A stretch of DNA of 64,000 bases from Hsuehochloa calcarea (lineage: Eukaryota > Streptophyta > Magnoliopsida > Poales > Poaceae): contig CM070599.1 of NCBI GenBank assembly GCA_036346395.1, positions 31,797,232 to 31,861,231 of the forward strand, in the 5' to 3' direction. The notes beneath the pieces are model-generated. The model was not told where the DNA came from, did not search any database, and was given only the letters and a program-made list of their open reading frames with translations. Below, one piece after another: positions 12,000-21,859 of the stretch. Each line of letters begins with the position of its first letter. Position 1 is the stretch's first letter. A program made the position numbers and the translations under genes.

Positions 12000-14900
12000 A
12001 AACAAGGAGAAATTTTACGATACATTATACTAGTAAACATACAGTGGTAGTATAAATCAAATCCGATAATTTATCTGTTAAGGGCACAATAGATTTTTCT
12101 TTGTATTTATAATATTTTCATGAGAGTATTACTGAAAATATTACTCTTGTGTCATGGGATACCCACATGAGTAATTACAATTCTACCCCTCGAGATTCTA
12201 CTAATTCTACTACCAGATATAGTATAATTAAATCATATCTAATCGAAACTATTAAATTAAACAAAATATATATATATCCGTGTATTAAATTACGTGTACC
12301 GTAAAACAACGCAAAGAAAAGGCTTCAACCTGTCGCTTTGCAGCTCGTTGGGGAACAGGGAGGGTAGTGACAACGCAACAGTGGTGGCGCGGCGCGCATC
12401 AAGATGCAAAATACATCAGACACGAACATAGGCTACGCCAATGAGACGTCCAAATCGACAAATTAATGATGCGAACGCCCCCGAAGAGCCTCGGACAGTA
12501 ACGAGGGTTAGGGCCACACAAAGTGCAGACACTGTGATGCTGTCAACGACGCGTAATCTGGCCGGGGAGTTCTCCAGTCTCCACTTTGTTGTAGGGCATG
12601 CATGCAGGGCAGATCATCAAGAATCGTTGTGCTTAACCGTTAGCGACAGGTCACGAGTTTCCTAAGTTTACTGTGTCAGATTAGTACAAGACATGGACAT
12701 GTAGGCTACGACAACCGAGACGACCAAATAAATAAGGTGATCGAGTTGTGATCAAACCGGGTTGAAACTTGGAAGTTCCAGCCTGCACCGCACTTGTTGC
12801 TGGGGACACGACGGCGCATGGGATATTTGCCGGACCGACGGGTCTACTCGTGCCACGCTAGAGCAAAATGCAGACAACGCATGCACAGAGAACCAAGAAA
12901 AAAAATATACACAAAAAATAAAGTGATGACAAGAAATTTCAGACTATATATACATACTATGTAGGTTGATTGAGAGCCACTAACCCACCTGTAGCAATGA
13001 AGAGTTCTACCAAGTACCTACCAGGATGCACATCCTGACATATGTACTTGGTAAAAAGAAAACTGTTTTTTTTTTCTTGCTGCATAAGACACATAAGGTA
13101 CTAATACCCCTTCAATAACGCATGCATAGCCACAATTTCAGATGCATGAATCACTTCCAGTATAAATGTTTTGAATTTACATGATCAGTAAAGCAGTAAA
13201 ACTACATATAACAATCTATGTAAATTAAGTAGTAGTGTCTGTAATACAAGGTACGTGTAACTTTTCTCGACATTATCATGGTATTATTTAGAGAAACACG
13301 GGACAAATGGACGGATAACCATAACTATAGCTACACTATGAAGTAGTAACGTACAGGAAAAAAACAAGTTTATGAACCCAGCACAGACTTTTAATTTTAA
13401 GACCATAACTATAGCTACGTACGCTAACTAGCCAGCACAGGCACAGAAAGATAACGGCACGAATTCAGACCCGATCACCCCTGCATACGGAACCGACAAA
13501 AAGGGTGTCAGCCCCAGCACGGATCCTGAAACAAATCGAACGGCCACAAATTTGACTGAAATACCAACCCAAAAAAAAAACGTTACAGAAATTTAGCATA
13601 TCTGTTCATATATAGTACAAGTTATACAACCATATAAATACCTACAAATGGTGCTTGTACCAGAGAAGATGACTCTTATACGAGTGCTAAAAGATGTGGT
13701 TAGGAATGGGGAAAAAAAGCTCGTTAGTGGGACTCGGTTAAATTTTTATTTAATTACACCTATTAATTGGTTAAACATTGAAATAAGTCCATTTCTAATG
13801 AAATCGGATTTTGCTCTAGCTCGCTCGTCAGTTCGATTCTAAAAATACTTTAAAATTGTAAATAAAATAATATTAAATCAAACTATATCAATTTTGAGAA
13901 GAAGAAAAAAGCTCAATAAGACGAGAACTTACTCGATATCCACCGCTAGATCATGTGGCTATACTCTATTTTCTCTACTACTTATTCATTCATTCACTCC
14001 TTCCCCACCCCTACTCTCAAAAATCACTTACACCAACAAACTGACAAACAACTCGCAACAAACTTCATCTTCATCTTCATCTTCCACTTGAGCATGCATT
14101 GTCTACTTTAACCAACACATGCACGACTCTTTTTTCTTTGCGGTATTAGTTGCTCTCCTCAACTCATATGTATGCATGCAATGTATTGATATATACTTGA
14201 GTATACAATAAAAATATTGTGTGCGCGCAAATTATTTCTATCTAAAACAAATCCGCTCTAGCATGCATTATCTACCGTAACCAACACATGCACATCCCGT
14301 GTTCTTCTCTCTTCGTTAGTCGCTCTCCTTCCTCTCATGTGCGCATGCAATGTACCTACGTGTATCCAAGTGTAGTAGAAAATTTGTGCGCAACAAATTA
14401 TTTCTTTATCTCGTTAGTTTACGCGGTATCAGAAAAAGTTTGCTAACACTAATTGTAGTCGACGTTAAACACGTTACACTGTCGGGGTTCATCGAGCCCT
14501 TGACCTTAGCTTTTGGGGTGCCGGCGATGTGCCATAGCAAATCTCGGAGGGTACAACGCACGACGACCACGTATGTGATGGTGTGATACACGGTGATGGA
14601 GCCAGAAATTATTCAAAGCCTGAGCAGAGTGCGAGGAGGCGTTGATCGTCTTGTTTTGTTTAGGTAGGACATTATTTTTTGGTCGTGGTCGCCGTAGAAT
14701 TTCACCGACGCTACTATAGCGTGTCGCCAACAAACTCGGACAACCGCCCCTGACACAGGTGGTAGGTCACATCATAGCTAGGCTGGGCATGGTGACGGAG
14801 GCGTGGTGTGAGCCATAGGAGCTGGGCTGGATTGTGCTGGGCTGGATTTGATGGCTTGGTGTAAGCAAGTCTGGCGACGGTAGATTAATGTACCATTTTC

Positions 14901-15480
14901 AAAGCATGACATATTACTGTATTACTGAATACACTTATCCATATCCCTAGTGAATACACTTATCCATATCCCTAGTTCTATCAACCACAAGAAGCCAGTG
15001 TAGGCAGTGTAGCATAGCCTCCAAATAAATGAGTTGTGATCTAACTAGGTTGCAAGATCCAACCTCCACTTACTGTTTGGTAGTCTTCAAAAAACATCAA
15101 CCGCGCCCTTAGGCTTCTTTGTTAAAAACCACATGTATATCTTCACAGATCGCATCACCCCCTGTGTTTACGGCTTTGGGGGGAAAAAAAGAACCATCGA
15201 CAAAGGCTATAACTCGGGCAAGGGCCACAGATGAGATGAAATGACATGAGTTAGCTGACCCACTATGCTAACGCCACTAATCTTCAATATGATCGTTTTG
15301 CACTCCTATCAGAATCAGAACATGGTACAGCAATGTAGAAATTAGAATGGCACTGCACACTGGTATAGGTTGAACAAGCAGTTGCTTTACGCATTTTTGA
15401 ATTGATCTGATCTTGCTGCCCAGATCATGCATCTCTGCTTCCTAACAAGCTCATGCTTTTGCAGCATCTGCTGCAACCAG
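12000..15480. other. Intergenic part of copy B, 3' of the PPR gene
   Basis: Counterpart of about 340-3734. Relative to copy A it has an extra 34 bp near 12866, an extra block of about 46 bp near 13835 (cttctaaaaatac... AT-rich) and lacks 8 bp near 13507. The 164-bp tandem duplication recurs from about 14091. No gene recognised. Confidence 0.6.
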
Positions 15481-17142
15481 TCACTCGTCTTCAGTTGTAA
15501 GTCCCTCAATCAGCGAGATGTATGTGCTGTCATCTGGGGTGATGTCATTCCCCACCATCTCTTTCATCAGGTTCTCGGCAGCATCTCCCTGGCCATTCTT
15601 GCACAGCCCCTGTATCAGCGCATTGTATGTCAAAAGCGTTGGGTTGAATCCCTTATCCATCATCTCACCCCGAACCTTCGAAACATCCTTAATGTCACCC
15701 TTCATGCTGTAGCCACTGATCAGCGTGTTGTAACTGACGAGATCTGGCTGGATACCCCTCTTTGTCATCTGATCAATGAGCGCACGCGCTTCATCGAGTC
15801 GGCCCAGCAAGCACAACCCCCTCATCAGTGTATTGTACGTAACATCATCTGCTGTCATCTTCTTCTTCTCCATCTCTCCCATGATCTGAAATGCCCGATC
15901 CATGTCCCCGCCCATGCAGTGGCTATTGATCAGGGAATTGTACATGACAAGGTCAGGCTTGATGCCCTTCCTTGTAGCCTCATCAAACAGCCTATCTGTC
16001 TCCTGAATTTGCCCCTTCTTGGACAAAGCATATATCAACGACGTGTAGGTCACCGCCGTTGCACGCACCCCTTTCCCAGCCATCTCTTCAAACACCTTCA
16101 ATGCTTTCTTCTCCTTGCCCTCTTTGCAGTACCCATTGATCAATATATTGTACGTGAACACATCCGGCGCAAGCCCCTTTCCGCCCATCTCCTCAACCAA
16201 TGCATATGCCTCCGCCGCACGCCCGTCCATGAACAACGCGTGCACAAGCAAGTTGAAGGTCGCCACTGTCATGGCAACCCCCCTCTCCACCATTTCATCC
16301 CGGTGCCGCAGCGCGACCTCCAGATTCCACTGGTCACAGTACCCGCCGATCAATGCATTGTACATCACCGCGTTTGGTGCCACTTCTCCTTTGGTCAGCA
16401 TTTCGTCGAACACCTTGGCTGCATCCTCGACCCGGCCCACCCTGCACCACGCGGACACCACCGTAGCGTAGGTGTACTTATCGGAGGCGATGCCGCTGCG
16501 CTCCCGCATCTCTCGCATGATCTCCAGCGCAGCCTGGACGCGGCCGCGGGCGCAGAACCCGGCGATGACGGTGTTGTAGGTGACGGCGTTGGGGCGGGGC
16601 ATCTGGCGGAGGAGCTCGAGCGCGCGGACGGGCTTGCCCGCGGAGCAGAGGTGGCGGAGCATGATATTGAAGGTGGTGGTGGAGAGCGGGAGGCGGAGGC
16701 GGAAGATGTCGGCGAAGAGGGAGAAGGCGGGGCCGGAGGGGAGGGAGGAGAGGAGCGGGTGGAGAGAGGCGGTGGGGATGGGGACGGAGAGGGACTTGAG
16801 GCGCGAGTAGAGGCGCAGGGAGGTGTCGTGGGGGCGGGCGGCGACGGAGGCGGTGAGGAGGAGGTGGGGCAGCGACGGGGCGGCGGCGAGGTGCGGGAGC
16901 ACGGCGAGCGGGGAGAGCGCCCGGTCGGCGGACAGCGCCAACTCGAAGAGCGCGAGAGCCGCGGCCGGCGTTGGCGCCACGCCATGGATGTGGATGGAGG
17001 TCACTAGGCACGGAGAGGGTTTTCGTGAGGTTTCTACGGAGAATCGGGCACATCCATCCTTGGAAAACAAGAAAGCGTGGCCCACAGGCAGAAGAACATG
17101 AAATGAGAAAGGAACACATGGATGCTCCAAGCCTCCCAGCAA
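15481..17142 (-). CDS. P-class PPR protein, copy B; open body, usual start displaced
   Basis: An open frame of 553 codons on the minus strand. The last 498 residues are the PPR body, with about ten or more 35-residue P-type repeats (units such as VTYNTVIAGFC, YTYATVVSAWC, FTYNILINGYC, VTYTSLIYALS, VSYNTLISGYS, LTYNALIQGLC) and stop at 15481. Relative to copy A, 40 nt are missing at about 16979-16985 (copy A 5232-5271). Those bases encode most of the N-terminal MAPPTSPAAV stretch. The conserved ATG (16985) now leads into a non-PPR frame of 196 codons. The PPR frame stays open upstream to an ATG at 17142 (MLGGLEHPCVPF...), so a product would carry about 55 unrelated residues or start at an internal Met. 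The NAC stop codon lies only about 370 bp upstream. Likely an organellar RNA-binding protein if expressed and targeted. Confidence 0.8.
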   Translation of the reverse strand: MLGGLEHPCVPFSFHVLLPVGHAFLFSKDGCARFSVETSRKPSPCLVTSIHIHGVAPTPAAALALFELALSADRALSPLAVLPHLAAAPSLPHLLLTASVAARPHDTSLRLYSRLKSLSVPIPTASLHPLLSSLPSGPAFSLFADIFRLRLPLSTTTFNIMLRHLCSAGKPVRALELLRQMPRPNAVTYNTVIAGFCARGRVQAALEIMREMRERSGIASDKYTYATVVSAWCRVGRVEDAAKVFDEMLTKGEVAPNAVMYNALIGGYCDQWNLEVALRHRDEMVERGVAMTVATFNLLVHALFMDGRAAEAYALVEEMGGKGLAPDVFTYNILINGYCKEGKEKKALKVFEEMAGKGVRATAVTYTSLIYALSKKGQIQETDRLFDEATRKGIKPDLVMYNSLINSHCMGGDMDRAFQIMGEMEKKKMTADDVTYNTLMRGLCLLGRLDEARALIDQMTKRGIQPDLVSYNTLISGYSMKGDIKDVSKVRGEMMDKGFNPTLLTYNALIQGLCKNGQGDAAENLMKEMVGNDITPDDSTYISLIEGLTTEDE

Positions 17143-17510
17143 ACCATGGCCAGAACCTTTCTACCGACGCTGCTAGAGAAAGAAACACATGGGTTACAAC
17201 ACATCAACATGGTTCTCAACTCGATAAAATTCCTTCGAGCTGAGACGCTGCTCGAGATTGTTACACGATTCTACTGACGTTACAACACAGCAACATGGTT
17301 CTCAAGAACGGCAGTATTTCAAGACTCAGGTTGAGACGTTGCTCGAGATCGCCTGACGATTCTACTACTACTGCACATAGCTGACGTTAATTTGCAGTTT
17401 TGCACGCTGCAAATTCATATACAAAATTTCTCTGGAGATCATTCGTACACTACGAGAAAAAAAAGCAGCCTTCCTGCAGTGCCTCTCGCTGCTTCCGACT
17501 CCTCTGTCTG

Positions 17511-20500
17511 TTAGATGCGGTCCAGCCAGCTGCCGTAGCTATCCTGCGATCCGAACTGCAAGTCCTGTCACGAGATACAAGAAAGAAACACACGATGAGA
17601 TTTGCCGTAACAAATATACCGGAAACGAACAAGGTAGCAGCACAAGATGATGCACTTACGGCTAAAGTGCCCAAATTATCCAGGTCAGGAAACGATCCAT
17701 GAAGTGCGTCCATGGTAGGGTAGTCGAGAGGCAGCGGTTTCTCATGACCGGTGTCCAGGACCTGGTTGCGCTGCAGAGGTGTGTCCAAGTCAGGCAGGGC
17801 AGCGTCCTGGACAGGTTGTGACACTGCGTACCATGCAGAGCATTCAGCTTCATACTTTAGGTGAAGGATGGATGTGCCAGATTCTCCCTCCTCCTGTCAC
17901 GATTTCAGCAATGCAATAGCATGAGAGAGAAGGATTAGCAAATAACACGAAATATTTCCAGAGATCAATACTCTGTACTCTTGAAAACAGAATTTATTTG
18001 GGGCCTATAGAGGCAAGCTTGAAGCTTCACAACTCACATGATTCATAAAGGTTAAAAAAAAGCTCGCATGCTTGATGTTTTGATGATCAAAAGTTTCATT
18101 TTGTTGGCAGTTCCATAAGCCAATGATGTTAATTGGATTTACCTGATCCTGCAGGTTGGTAGCATTCTGCCCAGTTTCACATGGGCTATTATTTGGGCGA
18201 CGAGGCTGTGGAGGGTTACTCTTTGGGGTTCTAGGATCAATTTTTACAGCAAATGCATCAGATTCTCCATCAACAGCATCAATTTCAGACTTGTCAATTT
18301 GCTTTGACGTCAACTGGTAAAAGACTTTGGAAACAACAAGCTCCCCGTCCTTTTCATCTTCCTCTACCCCAAGGTGATATTGATGCATCACCCAATTATC
18401 TTTCTCTATCTTGTCACCTTCTCTTTTAGAACCTGCAAAAAGGACTAATATTTTCTTCCAGCCTTTCTTGACACCATTATCAAGTATAGCTTTGGATCTT
18501 CCAGTCTTATGCCATCTTATGTGCTTATCACAAATAGTACGATCATTGTTGCTGATCCTGCGACGCTTGCGCTGACCACGATCATACGCATTTGCTATTC
18601 TATGGAAGAAATGACTGCTGCTCCCGTCCATCTTGACACCTAACAGAATAACGGAAGGGGACATGAATTAATTAAGGAAAAACCTATTAATACAAAACAT
18701 GAACTAACTAATTAGTTCAAAAGTCCCGAACAACTCAAAAATAAGAATCCCGTACCAGGGAGATTTTCTGGATGTGTATAGCAGATTCCTTCCGCCTCTT
18801 CTAGAGTTGGAATGAAGTCATTAATAAGTATATGGGACTCTGAATTTCCGGGCTAACTTTTCCTTCTAAATGTTTAAGCAATTCCAGATCAGATGGAGCA
18901 AACATAACACCAGCAGGAGTCCTGGCCACTGTAAAGAAACCTGCAATGCAAGGTATGAAGTACCACCAAAAGATGTCTAGAAAATGTGACACAACTCATA
19001 CAATGTGAATTGAAATTTACACGACTGAAATTCTTGTTTGGTTTAAAGCTAACTTTTCCATACCTAAGATTAGGCAACCACACCTTTCATGGAAATTAAA
19101 TGGGATCTATGACATGTGGTCATAGAGCTAAGAATGTGAGGTGCGTCACAACTGTAGAACTAAACACTTCCCTAATGAAGCATGGCAAGCCTAACGTTCA
19201 GCGTGAGCCAAATTAGGCTGGGAATAAAACACCTTATTGCAAGTAGCTATATGCTATAGCTTCTAAGTACTATACAAGACTATATTCTATTCAGATTTGA
19301 TGTTCAATCTGAACAGTGGATCTGCAATGTGGTATCTCTGCTTGTTTTCAAAATGAAATACACATCGAATAGGTACAAATTAAGCATTCTATCTGTTTGA
19401 ACATAATAGCTTAACAAGCATAACAAGAGCAATAACGAGTCTATGAATAGATCTAACTACCCATCAACTTGTACATGATCCACAAACGAAGTACTAGTGC
19501 TGCATCAGAGGCTTTGTTTGGAAATAATGCTGTCTCAGAGTTGAACTCTATCCACCAAATTTTAATGGGGAAATACTACCAGACAATTGAGCATAAAATT
19601 AAATCAGGCAGTAATAACTAGATAGTTAACCGAACTTACATCGCTGTTATCAATACGATATTTGCAGTTTGGGCACTCCCTCCATGCTTCTTTAACCAAT
19701 TCACCAAGTCGGTAAATCAACAAATCAGTTGCGTTTCTTATTTTTGTAGCGATTCCCCTCCCGGTTATAATCCATGACCTGCAGGAAAATATGTGAGATA
19801 AATTCAAATTAGGACAACATATTTTGAACCTAGCAGGTAATAAATTCAAGTAATGATACATAACAGAAGATTCTACTTGTCTCAAGGACAAGCTATCTCC
19901 AAAACTTTCAGGTTAATAAACAACATAGGAACTATGCTAAGCTACAAATACAGAAAGTTTTTTTTTACAGCTACAGAGCTGTCTGAACTTCTAGGTACAA
20001 TCATAGGACACTAGATGTTTTAACAGATTTAACACCAACTAAAACAACCATAGACAAATCCGGCAGTTAATTGTTCTGGAAATTTACTGCCTTGTTACAT
20101 TTACTCAAATAAAAATAATAGGAACGAAGATCATCACTTATCCAATTTAGATAGACCGTGCATTTGTCTGACTGATCAATACTAGTTTTGGTGGCAAACT
20201 ACTAAGACTAACTGATACAACTTTTGGTTTCCTGATCTTTTGTCTTGTAATGTTGTTTTTGGAGGTTCAAAACAATGCCAGAGACTACTAAAGACCATAG
20301 AACTATGTTTTGGCTGGGCTTGCAACCTTAAACTTCCCGAAATTATTGCGCACTGTCCAAGCCCATTAATCTCAACATTCAGTGATTTAAAAAAACGGCC
20401 ACTCAGTCAGTGGCATGCTACGTTGGAGCTGCTTACTTCCCTAAATCATTGCCACGTTGTGCCCTATTATGATCGATCAAGGGAAGGATGATGTCACCAA

Positions 20501-21458
20501 TACTTCCCCCAAATAAATAAGAACAAACTTTGCCATTTACAATCGCTCATTCCTCCACATGAACTGCACTTGTCAATTGTGATCCTGATCCACCATAAAC
20601 AAACGAACCAGGACGCTACACTGAATAGTTCCTCCAACCCTTAGGTCTTAACCATGCAAATCACAACGGCCCTTAACCATACCGTAATCCATACCAAGCT
20701 CCGATCATGATCAATTGATCACGGTCGCGTTAGAATACACATCGAGATGGCGTATAAGACGTATCTTGTGTTCCACCGATACCGAACGCCATTCTTGCAC
20801 CATCACATAGTTTTATCAATCGACAATCCAGTAGCACAAATCTGAAATCTCCTCTCTGCTTTGTGACCACCTCATCAAATCAATGGAGTCCAAAGAGTCC
20901 AAGTAAACAGGGCCAGCTGCGATCGGGCAATACCACACAAGATCGGTCTCCACTATCCACTAAACAGAACAGGACCCTTCTCTGCTTCCTTCCAGCGTAA
21001 GATTCCTCATCCACCTCAAACAGGTTGCAAAAGTATTTTCAGGCGGAGAAACGCCGGGAATCGCACCAACGACGCGGCTGCGCAGCGTTCCACCGGCCCA
21101 TCTCGGACCGCTCTCCGCCGATCACGCACGCATTCGGCCATCAGAAATCATCAAACTCAAAATTCCAGAGCAATATCAGATCTCCAAAACCCCATACCGA
21201 ATCCACCTCTCGTTGATCAAACACCAGTGCGCTGCGGCTCCCGCCTCAATCCGAAACCAAACCATAGGGGGGGAAACCCCAATCCAAATATCAACTATGG
21301 AACAAAAAAAGAGATTTTTTTTTTCTTTGCAAAAACACAAACGCAAAGCATACAAAAAAAAAATCCCAAAACAAAACAATTACAACCCTAAGACCGATCG
21401 GTTAATCGAGATAGAGAAAAAAAAACCCAGACGATAATACTCCGGCTTACTTTTCCAT
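17511..21458 (-). CDS. SOG1-like: SOG1-like NAC transcription factor, copy B; all six coding exons, exon 3 frameshifted
   Basis: Exons (minus): 21451-21458 (ATGGAAAA), 19640-19778, 18756-18940, 18143-18639, 17660-17893, 17511-17564. All junctions are GT-AG and phases agree if exon 3 is 187 nt, as in copy A, giving about 372 residues. The order matches SOG1/NAC8: N-terminal SWIITGRGIATK and CPNCKYRIDNSD, then NAC subdomains (WPGLPAGV, HFFHRI, RWHKTGRSK, MHQYHLG, VVSKVFYQ), then a C-terminus with two SQ sites (VSQPVQD, GSQDS) ending GSWLDRI. Two 1-nt deletions in exon 3 (GG for GGG at 18916-18917; CC for CCC at 18848-18849) leave 185 nt and destroy the frame after WPGL. SOG1 family members activate DNA-damage-response genes. 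The short C-terminus suggests the SOG1-like branch rather than SOG1 itself. Either a pseudogene or a functional gene with two sequencing errors. Confidence 0.75.
19779..21450 (-). other. Intron 1 of SOG1-like copy B
   Basis: Bounded by GTAAGC at 21450-21445 and an acceptor ...TTCCTGCAG ending at 19779. It joins an 8-nt coding exon (MEK) in frame to SWIITG. The end of the 8.3-kb duplication (19962) falls inside this intron. Short open frames in it (for example 20240-20491) show no recognisable product. Confidence 0.7.
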
Positions 21459-21595
21459 GGCCGCGGACCGCGATGAGAGCGGCGGGAGGCAGAGAGGGAA
21501 GCGAGGGGAGAGCGAGCATCCGAGGGGGGAGGGGAAGTGGGGAGAGGAACTTCAGGGCAAGTGAGGTGGGGTGGGAGTGGCTGCGGAGCGTGGGG

Positions 21596-21603
21596 CTTAA
21601 ATA
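21596..21603 (-). promoter_or_regulatory. TATA-like box of SOG1-like copy B
   Basis: TATTTAAG on the minus strand, 138 nt upstream of the ATG at 21458, within GC-rich sequence. Spacing fits a short 5' UTR. Copy A has no equivalent. Confidence 0.5.
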
Positions 21604-21714
21604 GGAGACACTGGGAGGCTCCGGAGTGTATCGCAAAAGTTTGCGGCTTTTTTCTTTGCCCACCGCCACAAGAAACCCCTTCCTCCTGCGTTTCGCTCGG
21701 GGCTCTGTGCGCTT

Positions 21715-21723
21715 GGCGGGAAA
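21715..21723 (-). promoter_or_regulatory. E2F-type site upstream of SOG1-like copy B
   Basis: TTTCCCGCC on the minus strand (ggcgggaaa on plus), a perfect match to the plant E2F consensus TTTSSCGS, about 112 nt upstream of the TATA-like box. E2F factors control S-phase and DNA-repair genes, which suits a DNA-damage regulator. Occupancy is unproven. Confidence 0.45.
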
Positions 21724-21859
21724 CTGGGCTCGGCCGCGCCAAGGCGGCTCGGGTGTTGGCTCGGCGTGGCCGGCTCGGAGCCGTGGACTCCGCTTGCCAC
21801 GCTGGCAGTGGCAGCTCACTGTCAGATTCTATTTTTGAAGACTCGGCTCACTGACACGA

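Larger units (their letters stand above)
11659..19962. repeat. Segmental duplication, copy B
   Basis: Second copy of the segment at 1-8255, same orientation. It holds the PPR gene (15481-17142) and NAC exons 2-6 (17511-19778). Unlike copy A, the sequence to its right continues into NAC intron 1, exon 1 and promoter, so copy B looks like the parental right-hand context and copy A the truncated one. This polarity is inferred from gene completeness only. Confidence 0.95.
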
